64,000 bases of DNA from Psychrobacillus sp. BL-248-WT-3 (GCF_012843435.1 NZ_JABAFC010000001.1:1-64000), one strand, 5' to 3'; shown: positions 30,065 through 41,991, numbered from the stretch's first letter. Numbers and translations are program-made. Notes: a model not told the origin generated them from the letters alone.

Positions 30065-30487
30065 TTGAAATTTTCAACAAAGGGTCGGTATGGACTTACC
30101 ATCATGGTAGCTTTAGGGAAACAGTATGGAGAAGGTCCACATGCTTTACGACAAATTGCTACGGAGCACTCCTTATCTGAAGCTTACTTAGAACAAATTG
30201 TATCACCCTTACGTAATGCTGGCTTAGTAAAAAGTGTTAGAGGAGCGTATGGTGGTTATATGCTATCTAAAGCGCCAAATGAGATAACTGCTGGCGACGT
30301 TATTCGTGTATTAGAGGGTCCAATTCAAATTGTAGAAGGTATAGATGAGGAAGCAGCGCCACAGCGCGAGCTTTGGTTAAGAATTCGTGATGCAGTTAAA
30401 AATGTGCTTGATACGACAACGATTGAAGATTTGTCCAAATACACTGAAGAAAACCCTGATTTGGAAGGGTACATGTTTTATATATAA
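30065..30487 (+). CDS. cymR: CymR, Rrf2-family cysteine metabolism repressor
   Basis: The 140-residue protein matches CymR: MKFSTKGRYGLTIMVALG opens the winged helix (about 1-70), then LRNAGLVKSVRGAYGGY, ITAGDVIRVLEGPI and the ending LEGYMFYI. It lacks the three Fe-S cysteines of IscR, as expected. In B. subtilis CymR with CysK represses sulfur assimilation genes. I chose TTG 30065, six bases after GAGGTG; the GTG at 30056 lies within that site. It probably heads an operon with iscS and mnmA. Confidence 0.93.
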   Translation: MKFSTKGRYGLTIMVALGKQYGEGPHALRQIATEHSLSEAYLEQIVSPLRNAGLVKSVRGAYGGYMLSKAPNEITAGDVIRVLEGPIQIVEGIDEEAAPQRELWLRIRDAVKNVLDTTTIEDLSKYTEENPDLEGYMFYI

Positions 30488-30504
30488 GGAGTTAAGAGTT
30501 CATT

Positions 30505-31638
30505 ATGAATAGAATATATTTAGATCATGCTGCAACAACACCTATGGCAGAGCAAGTTGTCCATACTTTAGTAGAAGAGATGAATAATGTTTATGGCAAT
30601 GCATCAAGTATCCATCAAACAGGAAGAATTGCTCGAAAAAAATTAGATGATGCTCGTAGAATATTAGCTCAATCAATTGGAGCACAAGAAATTGAAATAA
30701 CTATAACAAGTGGTGGGACAGAAGCAGACAACTACGCATTATTTGGTACTGCCTATGCCCGTAAAGCTTTAGGTAAACATATTATTACGACACAGATTGA
30801 GCATCATGCAATTTTGCATGCATGTCAGCAGCTTGAAAAAGAAGGCTTTGAAATAACATACTTACCGGTTGATGAAACAGGCTTAATCAGTATAGATGAC
30901 TTGAAAAACGCTTTAAGACAAGATACTATTTTAGTTTCCATTATGTTTGCCAATAACGAGGTAGGTACCATTCAACCTATAAAAGAAATAGGCAACATAT
31001 TAAAGGATCATCAAGCATATTTCCACACAGATGCAGTACAAGCATACGGAAGTGTTTCAATTGATGTAAAAGAGACCTATATCGATTTGCTCAGTGTCTC
31101 CAGTCATAAAATTAACGGACCAAAAGGAATCGGTTTTCTATATCAAAATAAGGATATTTACCTTAAACCATTATTGTATGGTGGTCAACAGGAGCGCAAA
31201 AAACGTGCAGGTACAGAAAATGTTCCGGCAATTGTTGCCTTTGCAAAAGCAGTGGAAATTAAGCAGCAAAACATTGAAAAAAGCAACGAGCATTATCGAA
31301 CGTTAAGAGATACATTTGTTGAGCAATTACAAACAAATGGAGTAGAGTTTAAAATAAATGGCTCACTAGAAAATTTACTACCTCATGTAGTAAATGTAAG
31401 TATCCCCAAAACAGATGTGGAGACTTTTCTCGTACAGTTAGATTTAGCTGGGATTGATGCGTCAAGTGGTTCTGCTTGTACCGCTGGCTCCATTGACCCT
31501 TCGCACGTCCTAGTAGCGATGTATGGTGAAAAAACACCTGAACTGAGAAATTCAGTGCGATTCAGTTTTGGATTAAACAATACAAAAGAAGAAGCAATAG
31601 AAGCGGCCAATAAAATAAGTAAAATTATTCTTGGATAA
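30505..31638 (+). CDS. iscS: Cysteine desulfurase (YrvO type)
   Basis: The 377-residue PLP enzyme has the Schiff-base lysine in SVSSHKINGPKG, an upstream HTDAVQAYG, and the catalytic cysteine in SSGSACTAGSIDPS (about residues 318-331). It removes sulfur from cysteine as a persulfide. Lying 18 bases upstream of mnmA, it corresponds to B. subtilis YrvO, the dedicated sulfur donor for MnmA thiolation of tRNA. AAGGAG precedes the ATG. Confidence 0.93.
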   Translation: MNRIYLDHAATTPMAEQVVHTLVEEMNNVYGNASSIHQTGRIARKKLDDARRILAQSIGAQEIEITITSGGTEADNYALFGTAYARKALGKHIITTQIEHHAILHACQQLEKEGFEITYLPVDETGLISIDDLKNALRQDTILVSIMFANNEVGTIQPIKEIGNILKDHQAYFHTDAVQAYGSVSIDVKETYIDLLSVSSHKINGPKGIGFLYQNKDIYLKPLLYGGQQERKKRAGTENVPAIVAFAKAVEIKQQNIEKSNEHYRTLRDTFVEQLQTNGVEFKINGSLENLLPHVVNVSIPKTDVETFLVQLDLAGIDASSGSACTAGSIDPSHVLVAMYGEKTPELRNSVRFSFGLNNTKEEAIEAANKISKIILG

Positions 31639-31656
31639 CTGAAAAGAGTGAGTTAA

Positions 31657-32772
<1,116 letters not shown>

Positions 32773-32786
32773 TGGAGGTATTGGAT

Positions 32787-33446
32787 TTGAATTACAATGA
32801 ACTAGGGATACAAGCAATACAAGAAGAAAATTATGAAAAAGCAGCAGAATGGTTTAACAAAGCAATTGAAGAAAACCCAGAAGAATCAATCGGTTTTATC
32901 AACTTTGGAAACCTACTAGCTTCTATGAATGAAAATGAACGTGCAGAACGCTTTTTTCAAAAGGCAATCACATTAGACGAAAAAGCTGCAACAGCCTTTT
33001 ATAGCCTAGCTAATTTGTATTATAATACAGAGCGCTTTGAAGAAGCAGCAAAGCTTTATGAAAAAGCAATTACAAATGGTATTGAAGGTCCAGATGCTTA
33101 TTTCATGCTAGGAAAAAGCTTTCAGAAGATTGATCAAACGAAGCTTGCACTTCCATATCTTCAAAGAGCTTACGAATTAGACGAGACACAAGATATTCAG
33201 ATTAAATTAACGTATGGTATCGCTCTGGCAAGCCTTGAAATGTTCGATGTGGCAGAACCAATTTTTAAAGAAATATTAGAGCTAGACCCAGAAAACGCGG
33301 ATGCCCATTACAACATGGGAGTTTTATATGCAGTGTCTACATCTGACACAGAAAGCGCTCTTAAACATTTAAAAGCAGCTTTTACAATACAACCAAACTA
33401 TGATCAAGCTAGATATGTATACGATATGATTTCACTACGCAATTAG
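32787..33446 (+). CDS. yrrB: TPR repeat protein YrrB
   Basis: The 219-residue protein is built of about six tetratricopeptide repeats (YEKAAEWFNKAIEENPE, AERFFQKAITLDEKAA, EEAAKLYEKAI, LALPYLQRAYELDE, VAEPIFKEILELDPENA). It is probably a protein-binding scaffold; no enzyme motif is visible. I chose TTG 32787, eight bases after GGAGG; the in-frame ATG at 32772 lies within that ribosome-binding site. It is in the cymR-recD2 run as in B. subtilis. Confidence 0.88.
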   Translation: MNYNELGIQAIQEENYEKAAEWFNKAIEENPEESIGFINFGNLLASMNENERAERFFQKAITLDEKAATAFYSLANLYYNTERFEEAAKLYEKAITNGIEGPDAYFMLGKSFQKIDQTKLALPYLQRAYELDETQDIQIKLTYGIALASLEMFDVAEPIFKEILELDPENADAHYNMGVLYAVSTSDTESALKHLKAAFTIQPNYDQARYVYDMISLRN

Positions 33447-33466
33447 GAAGTTAGGAGACGATTGAA

Positions 33467-35908
33467 ATGATAAATGAAATAAATAACGAAAAACAATTTA
33501 TATCTGGTCGACCAATCGTCTCTATCTTTCATAATCCACAAAATCTATTCTCCATTATTAAACTAAAGATAAAATCCACTAATACTACATACACAGATAA
33601 AGAAATAATTGTTACAGGTTATTTCCCCCAGTTAGTTTTAGAAGAAGCGTATAAATTTACAGGTGTTATTAAAAATCACCCAAAGTATGGAATACAGTTT
33701 CAAGTCGAAACGTTCCAAAAGGAGGTCCCGGCAACAGAGACAGGGATTGTTCATTATCTATCTAGTGATATGTTTCCTGGGATAGGTAGGAAGACCGCGG
33801 AGCTAATTGTTAAGAAACTAGGAGAAAATGCGATTAATCGAATTTTAGATGATCCAGCGTCTCTAGATATTATTCCAAAGCTAGGTGAAGATAAAAAACA
33901 AACTATTAGAGCCACATTAGAACAAAATTTAGGATTAGAAAAAGTGATGATTCAGTTAAACGAGTGGGGTTTTGGTCCCCAAGTTGCCATGAAAATCTAT
34001 CAGGCGTATAGAGAAGAAACAATTGCTAAGTTAACAGAAAACCCATATCGTTTAATAGAAGATGTAGAGGGGGTTGGTTTTGTACGTGCCGACGAGTTAG
34101 GTTATAAGCTCGGGATAAAAGGAAATCATCCGGATCGTATAAAAGCAGCGATATACCATTTACTTCAAACTTCTTCGCTAAGTGAGGGTCATGTCTTTCA
34201 ATATGCTGAGCAGCTTTTAGAAGACGTTAAAAGAATGCTTGAAAATGCACAAAGAGAAGAAATCTCTTACGAGTCAATAACACAATGTTGTATAGAGCTA
34301 GCTGAGGAAAGTAGGATTGTTGGTGAGGTAAATAAATTTTATATCCCATCTCTCTATTTTTCAGAGGTTGGCATCAGCTCCAAGGTAGAAACTTTACTAA
34401 TGGCTAAAGATATTCACCAATTTCCTTTAAAAGAAATTAAGAAGCATTTAGGTCCTTTAGAAAAACGTCTTGGCGTTAAATATGCCAATACACAAATCAA
34501 GGCTATTGAAACAGCTCTTAATTCGAATATTACCTTATTAACAGGAGGACCTGGGACAGGGAAAACAACCGTTGTACGAGGAATTGTAGAACTATACTCT
34601 GAATTGCACGGGCTGTCCTTAGATCCTAAGGAATGGGCGAAGGAGCAAAAGCCCTTTCCAATTGTTCTGGCTGCACCTACCGGTAGAGCAGCCAAGCGCT
34701 TAAGTGAATCTACAGAGCTGCCTGCAATGACCATTCATAGATTACTTGGCTTTAATGGCCAAGAGGACACCGATACAGAAGGTAAAGAAATTGAAGGAAG
34801 ACTAGTTATTATTGATGAGACCTCTATGCTAGATACTTGGCTAGGTCATCAGCTTTTAAAAGCTATCCCTAAGGATGCTCAGGTTATTTTTGTTGGTGAC
34901 CAAGACCAGCTCCCGCCTGTTGGTCCAGGTCAAGTATTAAAGGACTTACTGGCATCTAAAAGAATTCCAACAGTGGAACTGGTTGATATTTATCGACAAT
35001 CGGAGGGATCCTCCATTATAGAATTAGCACATGAAATGAAACAAGGAAGTGTACCTGCTACACTTACCGCTAAAACAAAAGATCGATCCTTTATCAAGGC
35101 AACGACTGAACAAATCCCAAAAGTAGTAGAACAAGTGTTAAAGGCGGCATTGTCTAAAGGTCAATCCATTCGAGAGATACAAGTGCTAGCTCCTATGTAT
35201 AGAGGGCCTGCTGGAATAGATGCGTTAAATAAAATGATTCAAGAGATGGTCAATCCGAATACCGATGGAACACGTAAGGAAATGACCTTTGGAGATACCA
35301 TTTATCGAATAGGTGACAAAGTACTCCAGCTAGTAAATCAACCAGAAAGTAACGTATTCAATGGCGATATGGGAGAAATTGTTGCTATTTTTAGAGCCAA
35401 CGAAACGGTTGAGAAGAAAGAGATGCTTGTTGTCTCTTTTGATGGCAATGAAGTTACGTATGAAAAGAATGACTTAAATCAAATTACTCTAGCGTATTGT
35501 TGCTCTGTTCATAAATCACAGGGTAGTGAGTTCCAAACAGTCATTATGCCTGTTACGAGAAGCTATATGAAAATGCTTAGACGTAACTTGCTTTACACTG
35601 GAATTACTCGTGCTAAAAATTTCTTAATTCTTTGTGGAGATCCAGAGGTATTTAAATTTGGCGTTGAACGAACAGATGACTTGCAGCGTTTAACTACATT
35701 AAAAGAACGTTTAGCAGATGAAGAAAAAGAAGAAATAGAGACAAAATCTACAACATCTGTATCTACAGAAAAAAGTAGTACTGAAGAGACGTTGTCTGTT
35801 GATGATGAAGTGGACTCAACATATTTGTCAGCAGATAATTATCATTTAATCGATCCTCTTATAGGTATGAAGGATATTACCCCATATGAGTTCTTAGATA
35901 CCGATTGA
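33467..35908 (+). CDS. recD2: ATP-dependent DNA helicase RecD2
   Basis: The 813-residue SF1 helicase has the long N-terminal region of RecD2 with helix-hairpin-helix pieces (FPGIGRKTAELIVKKLG), Walker A LTGGPGTGKTTV (about residues 356-367), Walker B VIIDETSMLD, GDQDQLPPVGPG, and the C-terminal motif VHKSQGSEFQTVI with YTGITRAKN. RecD2 lacks RecBC partners and acts in repair and fork progress. The tail (about 745-813) is acidic and low complexity. The stop codon overlaps the -35 of the alaS promoter. Confidence 0.95.
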   Translation: MINEINNEKQFISGRPIVSIFHNPQNLFSIIKLKIKSTNTTYTDKEIIVTGYFPQLVLEEAYKFTGVIKNHPKYGIQFQVETFQKEVPATETGIVHYLSSDMFPGIGRKTAELIVKKLGENAINRILDDPASLDIIPKLGEDKKQTIRATLEQNLGLEKVMIQLNEWGFGPQVAMKIYQAYREETIAKLTENPYRLIEDVEGVGFVRADELGYKLGIKGNHPDRIKAAIYHLLQTSSLSEGHVFQYAEQLLEDVKRMLENAQREEISYESITQCCIELAEESRIVGEVNKFYIPSLYFSEVGISSKVETLLMAKDIHQFPLKEIKKHLGPLEKRLGVKYANTQIKAIETALNSNITLLTGGPGTGKTTVVRGIVELYSELHGLSLDPKEWAKEQKPFPIVLAAPTGRAAKRLSESTELPAMTIHRLLGFNGQEDTDTEGKEIEGRLVIIDETSMLDTWLGHQLLKAIPKDAQVIFVGDQDQLPPVGPGQVLKDLLASKRIPTVELVDIYRQSEGSSIIELAHEMKQGSVPATLTAKTKDRSFIKATTEQIPKVVEQVLKAALSKGQSIREIQVLAPMYRGPAGIDALNKMIQEMVNPNTDGTRKEMTFGDTIYRIGDKVLQLVNQPESNVFNGDMGEIVAIFRANETVEKKEMLVVSFDGNEVTYEKNDLNQITLAYCCSVHKSQGSEFQTVIMPVTRSYMKMLRRNLLYTGITRAKNFLILCGDPEVFKFGVERTDDLQRLTTLKERLADEEKEEIETKSTTSVSTEKSSTEETLSVDDEVDSTYLSADNYHLIDPLIGMKDITPYEFLDTD

Positions 35909-35933
35909 CATAGTACAAATTGTTAATTATAAT
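35905..35933 (+). promoter_or_regulatory. Consensus sigma-A promoter of alaS
   Basis: TTGACA (35905-35910) and TATAAT (35928-35933) are both perfect and 17 bases apart; the -35 overlaps the recD2 stop codon. Confidence 0.9.
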
Positions 35934-35939
35934 CAAAAT

Positions 35940-36186
35940 TGCATATAAAACATGATGACGGAGAAAGTACTGTTGTTACCTGAAGAGAGAAGGATTCCTT
36001 TGGCTGAAAGAATCCCCAGCGTATAACAATTAGGAAAGCTACTCCTGAGTGCAGCTAATACCTGCCGTAAATCTGCGTTAAGGATTCTTAAGAGACATAA
36101 TAAGGTTGTATTCTATTATGTAACTAGGGTGGTACCGCGAAATAATAGCTTTCGTCCCTTTTTGGGATGAAGGCTTTTTTTATTTT
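35940..36186 (+). ncRNA. T-box leader riboswitch of alaS
   Basis: Stem I has AGTA (35966-35969) opposite GAA, with the specifier GCT (Ala) at 36038-36040 in GAA-A-GCT-A; the lower stem is ggag/ctcc. AGAGAG and TTGGCTGAAA form the distal part. The T-box agggtggtaccgcg lies at about 36125-36138; its TGGT fits an A discriminator, as in tRNA-Ala. The terminator (36147-36182, agctttcgtccc with gggatgaaggct) precedes a T run. Confidence 0.95.
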
Positions 36187-36247
36187 ATTTTGCATCGCGT
36201 CAAATCTTTTGTTAAAGAGGAATAATATTATTAGGAGGAATGAAAAA

Positions 36248-38881
36248 ATGAAACATTTAACTGGTGCACAAATTAGACAAATGTATTTAGACTTTTTTAT
36301 AGAAAAAGGTCACTCACAAGAACCATCTGCTCCACTTGTACCGATTAATGACGCTTCACTTCTTTGGATCAATAGTGGAGTTGCTACCTTAAAAAAATAT
36401 TTTGATGGACGTGTAATTCCAGAAAATCCAAGAATCACAAATGCACAAAAATCTATTCGTACAAATGATATTGAAAATGTAGGAAAGACAGCTAGACATC
36501 ATACGTTCTTTGAAATGCTAGGAAACTTCTCAATCGGTGAATATTTTAAAAAAGAAGCAATTCATTGGGCTTGGGAGTTTTTGACTGATGAAAAGTGGAT
36601 GGGCTTTGAACCTGAAAAGCTATCTATTACCATTCATCCAGAAGATGAAGAGGCATATGTTATTTGGAAGGATGAAATTGGTATTCCGGAAGAGCGTATT
36701 ATTCGATTAGAAGGAAACTTCTGGGATATTGGAGAAGGACCGAGTGGACCTAATTCAGAAATTTTCTATGACCGTGGTGAAACCTATGGTAATGATGTAA
36801 ATGATCCAGAACTTTATCCAGGTGGAGAAAATGATCGATATTTAGAAATCTGGAACTTAGTTTTCTCTGAGTTTAACCATAATCCAGATCACACATATAC
36901 ACCATTACCAAAGCAAAATATCGATACTGGAATGGGCTTGGAGCGTATGGCTAGTGTTGTACAAAATGTTCCAACTAACTTTGATACAGACCTATTCATG
37001 CCGATTATCGAGCAAACTGAAACAATTGCAGGTAAGAAGTATCGCCAAAACAAGGAGAATGACGTAGCTTTCAAAGTAATTGCTGACCATATTCGTACCG
37101 TTGCATTTGCTATTGGAGACGGTGCTTTACCTTCCAATGAAGGACGCGGCTATGTACTGAGAAGACTTCTTCGCAGAGCTGTCCGTTTTGCAAAACAACT
37201 AGGTATCGATCAGCCATTTTTATTTGAGCTTGTACCTGTAGTAGGGGAAATCATGAAGGATTTCTATCCAGAAGTTACAGAGAAAAAAGACTTCATCATG
37301 CGTGTTATTAAAACAGAGGAAGAAAGATTCCATGAAACACTACACGATGGGCTTAGCATTTTAGAAAAAGTAATTGAGGAGCAACGTTCAAAAGGTGAGT
37401 CATTTATACCTGGAACAACGACTTTTACACTTTATGACACATACGGCTTCCCGATTGAGTTAACAGAGGAATATGCAGAAGAAGCAAATATGACAGTTGA
37501 TCATGAGGGCTTTAAAGCTGAAATGGAAGCTCAACGTTCTAGAGCACGTGCTGCTCGTCAGAATGTAGATTCTATGCAGGTGCAATCTGCTGTTTTTAGT
37601 AACTTACAAGATGAAAGTGAGTTTGTTGGCTACGATACGCTAAGTGTCACTACAAAGGTTACCTCTATTGTACTTGGGCAAGAATTAGTTAAATCTGCTC
37701 AAGAAGGCGATGAAGTGAAAATTATTTTAACGCAGACACCTTTCTATGCGGAAAGTGGGGGCCAAATAGCAGATCATGGAACAATTGAAAATGATAATTT
37801 CCGTGGGTTTGTAAAGGATGTTCAAAAAGCTCCGAATGGTCAAAATCTACACACTGTTATTATTGAGTCTGGAGAAATGACGGTTGGAGCTGACATAGTA
37901 GCTACAGTAGATCAAACATTAAGAGGTCACACTATAAAGAATCACTCAGCAACACATATCCTACATCAAGCTTTAAAAGAAGTTCTAGGAACACATGTAA
38001 ACCAAGCAGGCTCATATGTTGGACCAGATCGCCTACGCTTTGACTTTTCTCATTTTGGGCAAGTAACGAAAGAAGAGTTAGAAACAATCGAGCGTATAGT
38101 TAATGAAAAGGTGTGGGATAATATTCCGGTAGTAACTGGATATCACAATATTGATGAGGCAAAAAATATGGGTGCTATGGCTCTTTTCGGAGAAAAATAT
38201 GGAGATATTGTGAGAGTAGTTCAAATGGGAGCTTATTCATTAGAGCTTTGCGGTGGAGTGCATGTGAAAAACACTTCTGAGATAGGTTACTTTAAAATTC
38301 TTTCTGAAGGCGGTATCGGTGCAGGAACACGTCGTATTGAAGCAGTTACTGGAAAAGGTGCATTTGAGGTTATTAAAGAGGAAGAATTGCTTCTTACGGA
38401 AGCTGCTTCACTAGTAAAAGCTCAACCAAAGGATTTAGTTATGAAGGTTTCTCAATTATTAAGTGAATTGAAAAACATTCAAAGAGAAAATGAATCATTA
38501 TCTGCTAAAATCGCTAATAGTCAGGCATCTTCCGTTTTATCATCAGCTCAAACTATTAATGGCATTACGGTGCTATCTGTTAAAGTAGAGGCTAAGGATA
38601 ATAATCAACTAAGACAAATGATGGATGATTTAAAACAAAAAATGGATAATGCTGTAATAGTTTTAGGTGCTGTAGACGAGGAAAAAGTAATGATTTCTGC
38701 TGGAGTGACTAAGGATTTAGTAGGTGGGAACTACCATGCTGGAAATATTGTCAAACTAGTCGCTGAACAATGTGGAGGTAAAGGTGGGGGTCGTCCGGAC
38801 TTTGCCATGGCTGGGGCTAAAGACGCAAGTAAGCTTGAGCTTGCACTTAACTCCGTTTACGAATACATCAAATCAGTTTAA
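36248..38881 (+). CDS. alaS: Alanyl-tRNA synthetase
   Basis: The 877-residue enzyme has the class II core ([17 protein letters not shown] start, [17 protein letters not shown], [22 protein letters not shown] block, [11 protein letters not shown]), the editing domain with [11 protein letters not shown] and CGGVHV, and a C-Ala domain ending in [16 protein letters not shown] chose ATG 36248 because TAGGAGGA lies just before it; an in-frame start at 36167 would fall inside the T-box terminator. It is controlled by the Ala T-box leader. Confidence 0.97.
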   Translation: MKHLTGAQIRQMYLDFFIEKGHSQEPSAPLVPINDASLLWINSGVATLKKYFDGRVIPENPRITNAQKSIRTNDIENVGKTARHHTFFEMLGNFSIGEYFKKEAIHWAWEFLTDEKWMGFEPEKLSITIHPEDEEAYVIWKDEIGIPEERIIRLEGNFWDIGEGPSGPNSEIFYDRGETYGNDVNDPELYPGGENDRYLEIWNLVFSEFNHNPDHTYTPLPKQNIDTGMGLERMASVVQNVPTNFDTDLFMPIIEQTETIAGKKYRQNKENDVAFKVIADHIRTVAFAIGDGALPSNEGRGYVLRRLLRRAVRFAKQLGIDQPFLFELVPVVGEIMKDFYPEVTEKKDFIMRVIKTEEERFHETLHDGLSILEKVIEEQRSKGESFIPGTTTFTLYDTYGFPIELTEEYAEEANMTVDHEGFKAEMEAQRSRARAARQNVDSMQVQSAVFSNLQDESEFVGYDTLSVTTKVTSIVLGQELVKSAQEGDEVKIILTQTPFYAESGGQIADHGTIENDNFRGFVKDVQKAPNGQNLHTVIIESGEMTVGADIVATVDQTLRGHTIKNHSATHILHQALKEVLGTHVNQAGSYVGPDRLRFDFSHFGQVTKEELETIERIVNEKVWDNIPVVTGYHNIDEAKNMGAMALFGEKYGDIVRVVQMGAYSLELCGGVHVKNTSEIGYFKILSEGGIGAGTRRIEAVTGKGAFEVIKEEELLLTEAASLVKAQPKDLVMKVSQLLSELKNIQRENESLSAKIANSQASSVLSSAQTINGITVLSVKVEAKDNNQLRQMMDDLKQKMDNAVIVLGAVDEEKVMISAGVTKDLVGGNYHAGNIVKLVAEQCGGKGGGRPDFAMAGAKDASKLELALNSVYEYIKSV

Positions 38882-38957
38882 ACTATTTCAAAAATAGGGT
38901 ATACTTAACAAATAACTAAGCAAACATTATTACCAATTTGAAAGCGAGGTGCTGATC

Positions 38958-39224
38958 ATGAGTTCATTTGATAAAACAATGAAATTCAATTTCCCAGAGG
39001 AATCGATGGAACAAGAAGTCAAACATGTGATGCTTCAGGTTCACTCTGCATTAGAGGAAAAAGGATATAACTCTATAAATCAAATTGTTGGCTATTTACT
39101 TTCTGGTGATCCAGCTTATATTCCTCGCCACCAAGATGCTCGAAATATGATCCGTAAATTAGAACGAGATGAAATTTTAGAGGAGCTAGTTAAGTTCTAT
39201 ATTAAAAAGAATAATGAGGCGTAA
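38958..39224 (+). CDS. yrzL: IreB family regulatory phosphoprotein
   Basis: The 88-residue protein starts [13 protein letters not shown] and has [20 protein letters not shown] and [20 protein letters not shown], characteristic of the IreB/DUF965 family. In Enterococcus IreB is phosphorylated by the kinase IreK on N-terminal threonines and affects cephalosporin resistance; a threonine is present at residue 7 here. GAGGTG is six bases before the ATG. Order alaS-ireB-ruvX-DUF1292 is conserved in Firmicutes. Confidence 0.92.
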   Translation: MSSFDKTMKFNFPEESMEQEVKHVMLQVHSALEEKGYNSINQIVGYLLSGDPAYIPRHQDARNMIRKLERDEILEELVKFYIKKNNEA

Positions 39225-39226
39225 TT

Positions 39227-39646
39227 ATGAGAATAATGGGTTTAGATGTCGGTTCTCGCACCGTGGGCATTGCAATAAGTGATGCCCTCGGTTGGACAGC
39301 CCAGGGGATTGAAACGATTAAAATTAACGAAGATGCACAAGAGTTTGGGATGGAACGAATTGATGAATTGGTAAAACAACATCAAGTGAGTGAGTTCGTC
39401 GTAGGCTTTCCTAAAAACATGAATAATTCTATCGGACCGCGTGCAGAAGCTTCGGAACAATTTGCCAAGCTGTTAACTGATAAATATAACTTTCCAGTAA
39501 CATTATGGGATGAAAGATTGACAACTATGGCTGCAGAACGTATGTTAATAGATGCGGATGTTAGTCGTAAAAAACGCAAGCTAGTTATTGACAAAATGGC
39601 TGCTGTAATGATTTTACAAGGATATCTTGATAGAAAAAACAGATGA
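39227..39646 (+). CDS. ruvX: Putative pre-16S rRNA nuclease/Holliday junction resolvase YqgF
   Basis: The 139-residue RNase H-fold protein has [16 protein letters not shown] at the start, [17 protein letters not shown] in the middle and [11 protein letters not shown] near residue 95, giving the three acidic catalytic positions. YqgF was annotated as a resolvase; evidence in other bacteria points to 16S rRNA 5' maturation. The ATG is two bases after the ireB stop. Confidence 0.93.
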   Translation: MRIMGLDVGSRTVGIAISDALGWTAQGIETIKINEDAQEFGMERIDELVKQHQVSEFVVGFPKNMNNSIGPRAEASEQFAKLLTDKYNFPVTLWDERLTTMAAERMLIDADVSRKKRKLVIDKMAAVMILQGYLDRKNR

Positions 39647-39657
39647 GGTGACCACAA

Positions 39658-39951
39658 ATGGACCACGGACAAGAAAATATCACAATCGTTGATGACAACG
39701 GAAATGAACAGCTTTGTAACGTATTATTTACATTTGAATCAGATGAATTCGGTAAATCTTATGTACTTTACTACCCTATCGGTGCTGAAGAAGATGAGAA
39801 CGAAGAAATAGAAATTCATGCTTCTTCTTTCACTCCAAATGAAAACGGAGAAGATGGAGATTTACATCCAATCGAAACAGATGCTGAATGGGATATGATC
39901 GAAGAAATGTTAAACACATCTTTAGATGAAACAGAAGAAGACGAAGACTAA
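39658..39951 (+). CDS. yrzB: DUF1292 protein YrzB
   Basis: The 97-residue, strongly acidic protein has the DUF1292 core [24 protein letters not shown] and an Asp/Glu-rich tail (about 85-97). Function is unknown. GAGGTG precedes the ATG. It closes the alaS-ireB-ruvX unit before a terminator. Confidence 0.9.
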   Translation: MDHGQENITIVDDNGNEQLCNVLFTFESDEFGKSYVLYYPIGAEEDENEEIEIHASSFTPNENGEDGDLHPIETDAEWDMIEEMLNTSLDETEEDED

Positions 39952-39960
39952 TTCAAATCT

Positions 39961-40005
39961 AAAAAGGGTGGACTGAGTATTCTCATTCCATCCTTTTTCT
40001 TTTTG
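39961..40005 (+). terminator. Intrinsic terminator before mltG
   Basis: aaaaagggtggactgag pairs with ctcattccatccttttt around tatt, followed by T-rich sequence. Confidence 0.85.
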
Positions 40006-40048
40006 TTGAGCATCATGTATAATAAGGGAGAATAAAGGGGGAAAGCCC

Positions 40049-41167
40049 GTGGAAAACAAATCAAAAAAAGAGATAATGTTTGATCAGATGAAAAACAAAA
40101 AAAAAGAAGTAAAACTTGTTAGAAAAATAGTAATGATAATAGCATTAGTTCTGTTGGTCGTTATTGCTATAGCTGGATTCACTGGTTATAACTATGTAAA
40201 AGGTGCTCTTTCACCAATGGATCCTGACTCTACTGAGAAAGTGACAGTTGAAATTCCAATTGGCTCAGGTATCGATAGCATATCTTCGACCCTTGAAAAA
40301 AATGGAATAATTAAAAACGCAAAGATTTTTAAATACTATGTTAAGTTTAATAACCAATCTGATTTTCAAGCAGGTACATATGATTTGTCTAAGGATATGA
40401 CTTTAGATGAAATTATCGAAAGTCTTAAAACTGGTAAAATTTACAGGGAACCACTACTAACCTTAACCATTCCAGAAGGATTGACTCTAGAGCAAATTGG
40501 AGATGTAGTGGAGAAGAAGACTGGAAATTCTTCCAAGGAATTCTTTGAACTAGTTACTAACGCTGAATTTGTTGATCGCATGATGAGTAAGTACCCTACA
40601 TTGTTAACAGAAGAAATTAAAGGGGAAAATATCCGTTACGCATTAGAGGGTTATTTATATCCATCGACATATCCATTTTACGAGGAAAATCCGACAAATG
40701 AAGAAATAGCAGAAATGTTATTGGCTCAAACGGACAAAGCATTGGCACCTTATTATGAATTGCTACAAGCAGAAGAAAAGTCTGTTCATTGGCTTTTAAC
40801 CTTTGCTTCCTTATTGGAAGAAGAGGCAACTGCTCAAACAGACCGTGAAAAAATAGCTAGTGTCTTTTTCAACCGTTTAGAAATTGATATGCCATTACAA
40901 ACCGACCCGACTGTACTTTATGCTTTAGGAAGCCATAAAGATCGTGTATTATTTGAGGACTTAGAAATTGATAATCCATATAATACTTACCAAAACAAAG
41001 GATTACCACCAGGTCCGATTGCAAATGCAGGGAAAATGTCTATAGAGGCAACATTAGATCCAGAAAAGACAGAATACTTCTATTTCCTAGCTGATAAAGA
41101 AGGAAAAAATCATTTTTCTAAGACATATGATGAACATCTTCAAAAAATAGACGAACATTTAAAATAA
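40049..41167 (+). CDS. mltG: Endolytic peptidoglycan transglycosylase MltG
   Basis: The 372-residue protein has a short basic cytoplasmic N-terminus, one membrane helix (about residues 26-48), a LysM-like subdomain (about 65-140) and the YceG catalytic domain with LLTFASLLEEEATA, whose Glu is the likely catalytic residue, and LPPGPIANAG. It cuts nascent glycan strands and influences chain length. The start is GTG 40049 after a GGGGGAAAG site. Same position as yrrL in B. subtilis. Confidence 0.93.
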   Translation: MENKSKKEIMFDQMKNKKKEVKLVRKIVMIIALVLLVVIAIAGFTGYNYVKGALSPMDPDSTEKVTVEIPIGSGIDSISSTLEKNGIIKNAKIFKYYVKFNNQSDFQAGTYDLSKDMTLDEIIESLKTGKIYREPLLTLTIPEGLTLEQIGDVVEKKTGNSSKEFFELVTNAEFVDRMMSKYPTLLTEEIKGENIRYALEGYLYPSTYPFYEENPTNEEIAEMLLAQTDKALAPYYELLQAEEKSVHWLLTFASLLEEEATAQTDREKIASVFFNRLEIDMPLQTDPTVLYALGSHKDRVLFEDLEIDNPYNTYQNKGLPPGPIANAGKMSIEATLDPEKTEYFYFLADKEGKNHFSKTYDEHLQKIDEHLK

Positions 41168-41172
41168 TTAGC

Positions 41173-41212
41173 ATGCAGGAGAAGGAAGGTTATCGCTTTC
41201 CTTCTCCTGCTA
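41173..41212 (+). terminator. Strong hairpin after mltG, weak T tract
   Basis: A perfect 13-bp stem, gcaggagaaggaa with ttccttctcctgc, has a ten-base loop. The following tatgttattata is not a T run, so it may stabilise mRNA or terminate only partly. Confidence 0.55.
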
Positions 41213-41353
41213 TGTTATTATAAGATGGGTTTTTTACGTATCAGGTTATATTTGTCTGTTGATTATCCTTGTACTTAGGAGTAGAATTTCGGGAAGCAGA
41301 GATATCTCCAGTTTACATAACGAAATAACCTTGCATCTAAAAGGAGTTAAGCT

Positions 41354-41986
41354 ATGAACATCAGTGAAGATTTTATGAAAAATCTAATTAAGCCAAGAGA
41401 ACCTATCTTTATTGAAATGGAGAGCTATGCAAAAGAAAACCATGTACCAATTATGCAACTGTCGGGAATGGAAGTATTGCTACAGTTACTCTCTTTACAG
41501 AAGCCAACCTCTATTTTAGAACTTGGAACAGCAATCGGTTATTCTTCTATGCGCATGGCCGACAAACTAGATGCTTCTATTGTCACAGTAGAGCGTGATG
41601 AGCAAAAAGCGATGTTAGCTAAGGAATATATTAACCGAGCCAACTTGGAGGAACGCATCAGAGTTATTATTGGAGACGCCTTAGAGTTAGACGAGGATAC
41701 TTTGAATAATCAAAGATTTGATGCTATTTTTATTGATGCTGCAAAAGGACAATATAAAAAATTCTTTGAAAAGTACGCACCTTTGTTAAACGATAGGGGC
41801 GTTATTTACTGTGATAATATATTGTTAAACGGTCTCTCCGAGCTTCCAATAGAAGAGGTTCCAAGAAGGAAAAGAACCATGGTGCGAAACCAGCATCAGT
41901 TTATGGAATGGTTAATGCAGCATCCAGACTATGACACAGCATTCTTTTCTGTGGGAGACGGAATGCTAGTAAGTATAAAGAGGTGA
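41354..41986 (+). CDS. trmR: tRNA 5-hydroxyuridine methyltransferase TrmR (YrrM)
   Basis: The 210-residue class I O-methyltransferase has the SAM motif ILELGTAIGYSSMRMA (about residues 56-71), DAIFIDAAKGQYKKF and DNILLNG, as in the catechol O-methyltransferase-like family. B. subtilis YrrM was shown to be TrmR, which methylates ho5U34 of tRNA to mo5U34. The two genes downstream supply the hydroxyuridine, supporting that role. AAGGAG precedes the ATG. Confidence 0.9.
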   Translation: MNISEDFMKNLIKPREPIFIEMESYAKENHVPIMQLSGMEVLLQLLSLQKPTSILELGTAIGYSSMRMADKLDASIVTVERDEQKAMLAKEYINRANLEERIRVIIGDALELDEDTLNNQRFDAIFIDAAKGQYKKFFEKYAPLLNDRGVIYCDNILLNGLSELPIEEVPRRKRTMVRNQHQFMEWLMQHPDYDTAFFSVGDGMLVSIKR

Positions 41987-41991
41987 CAAGC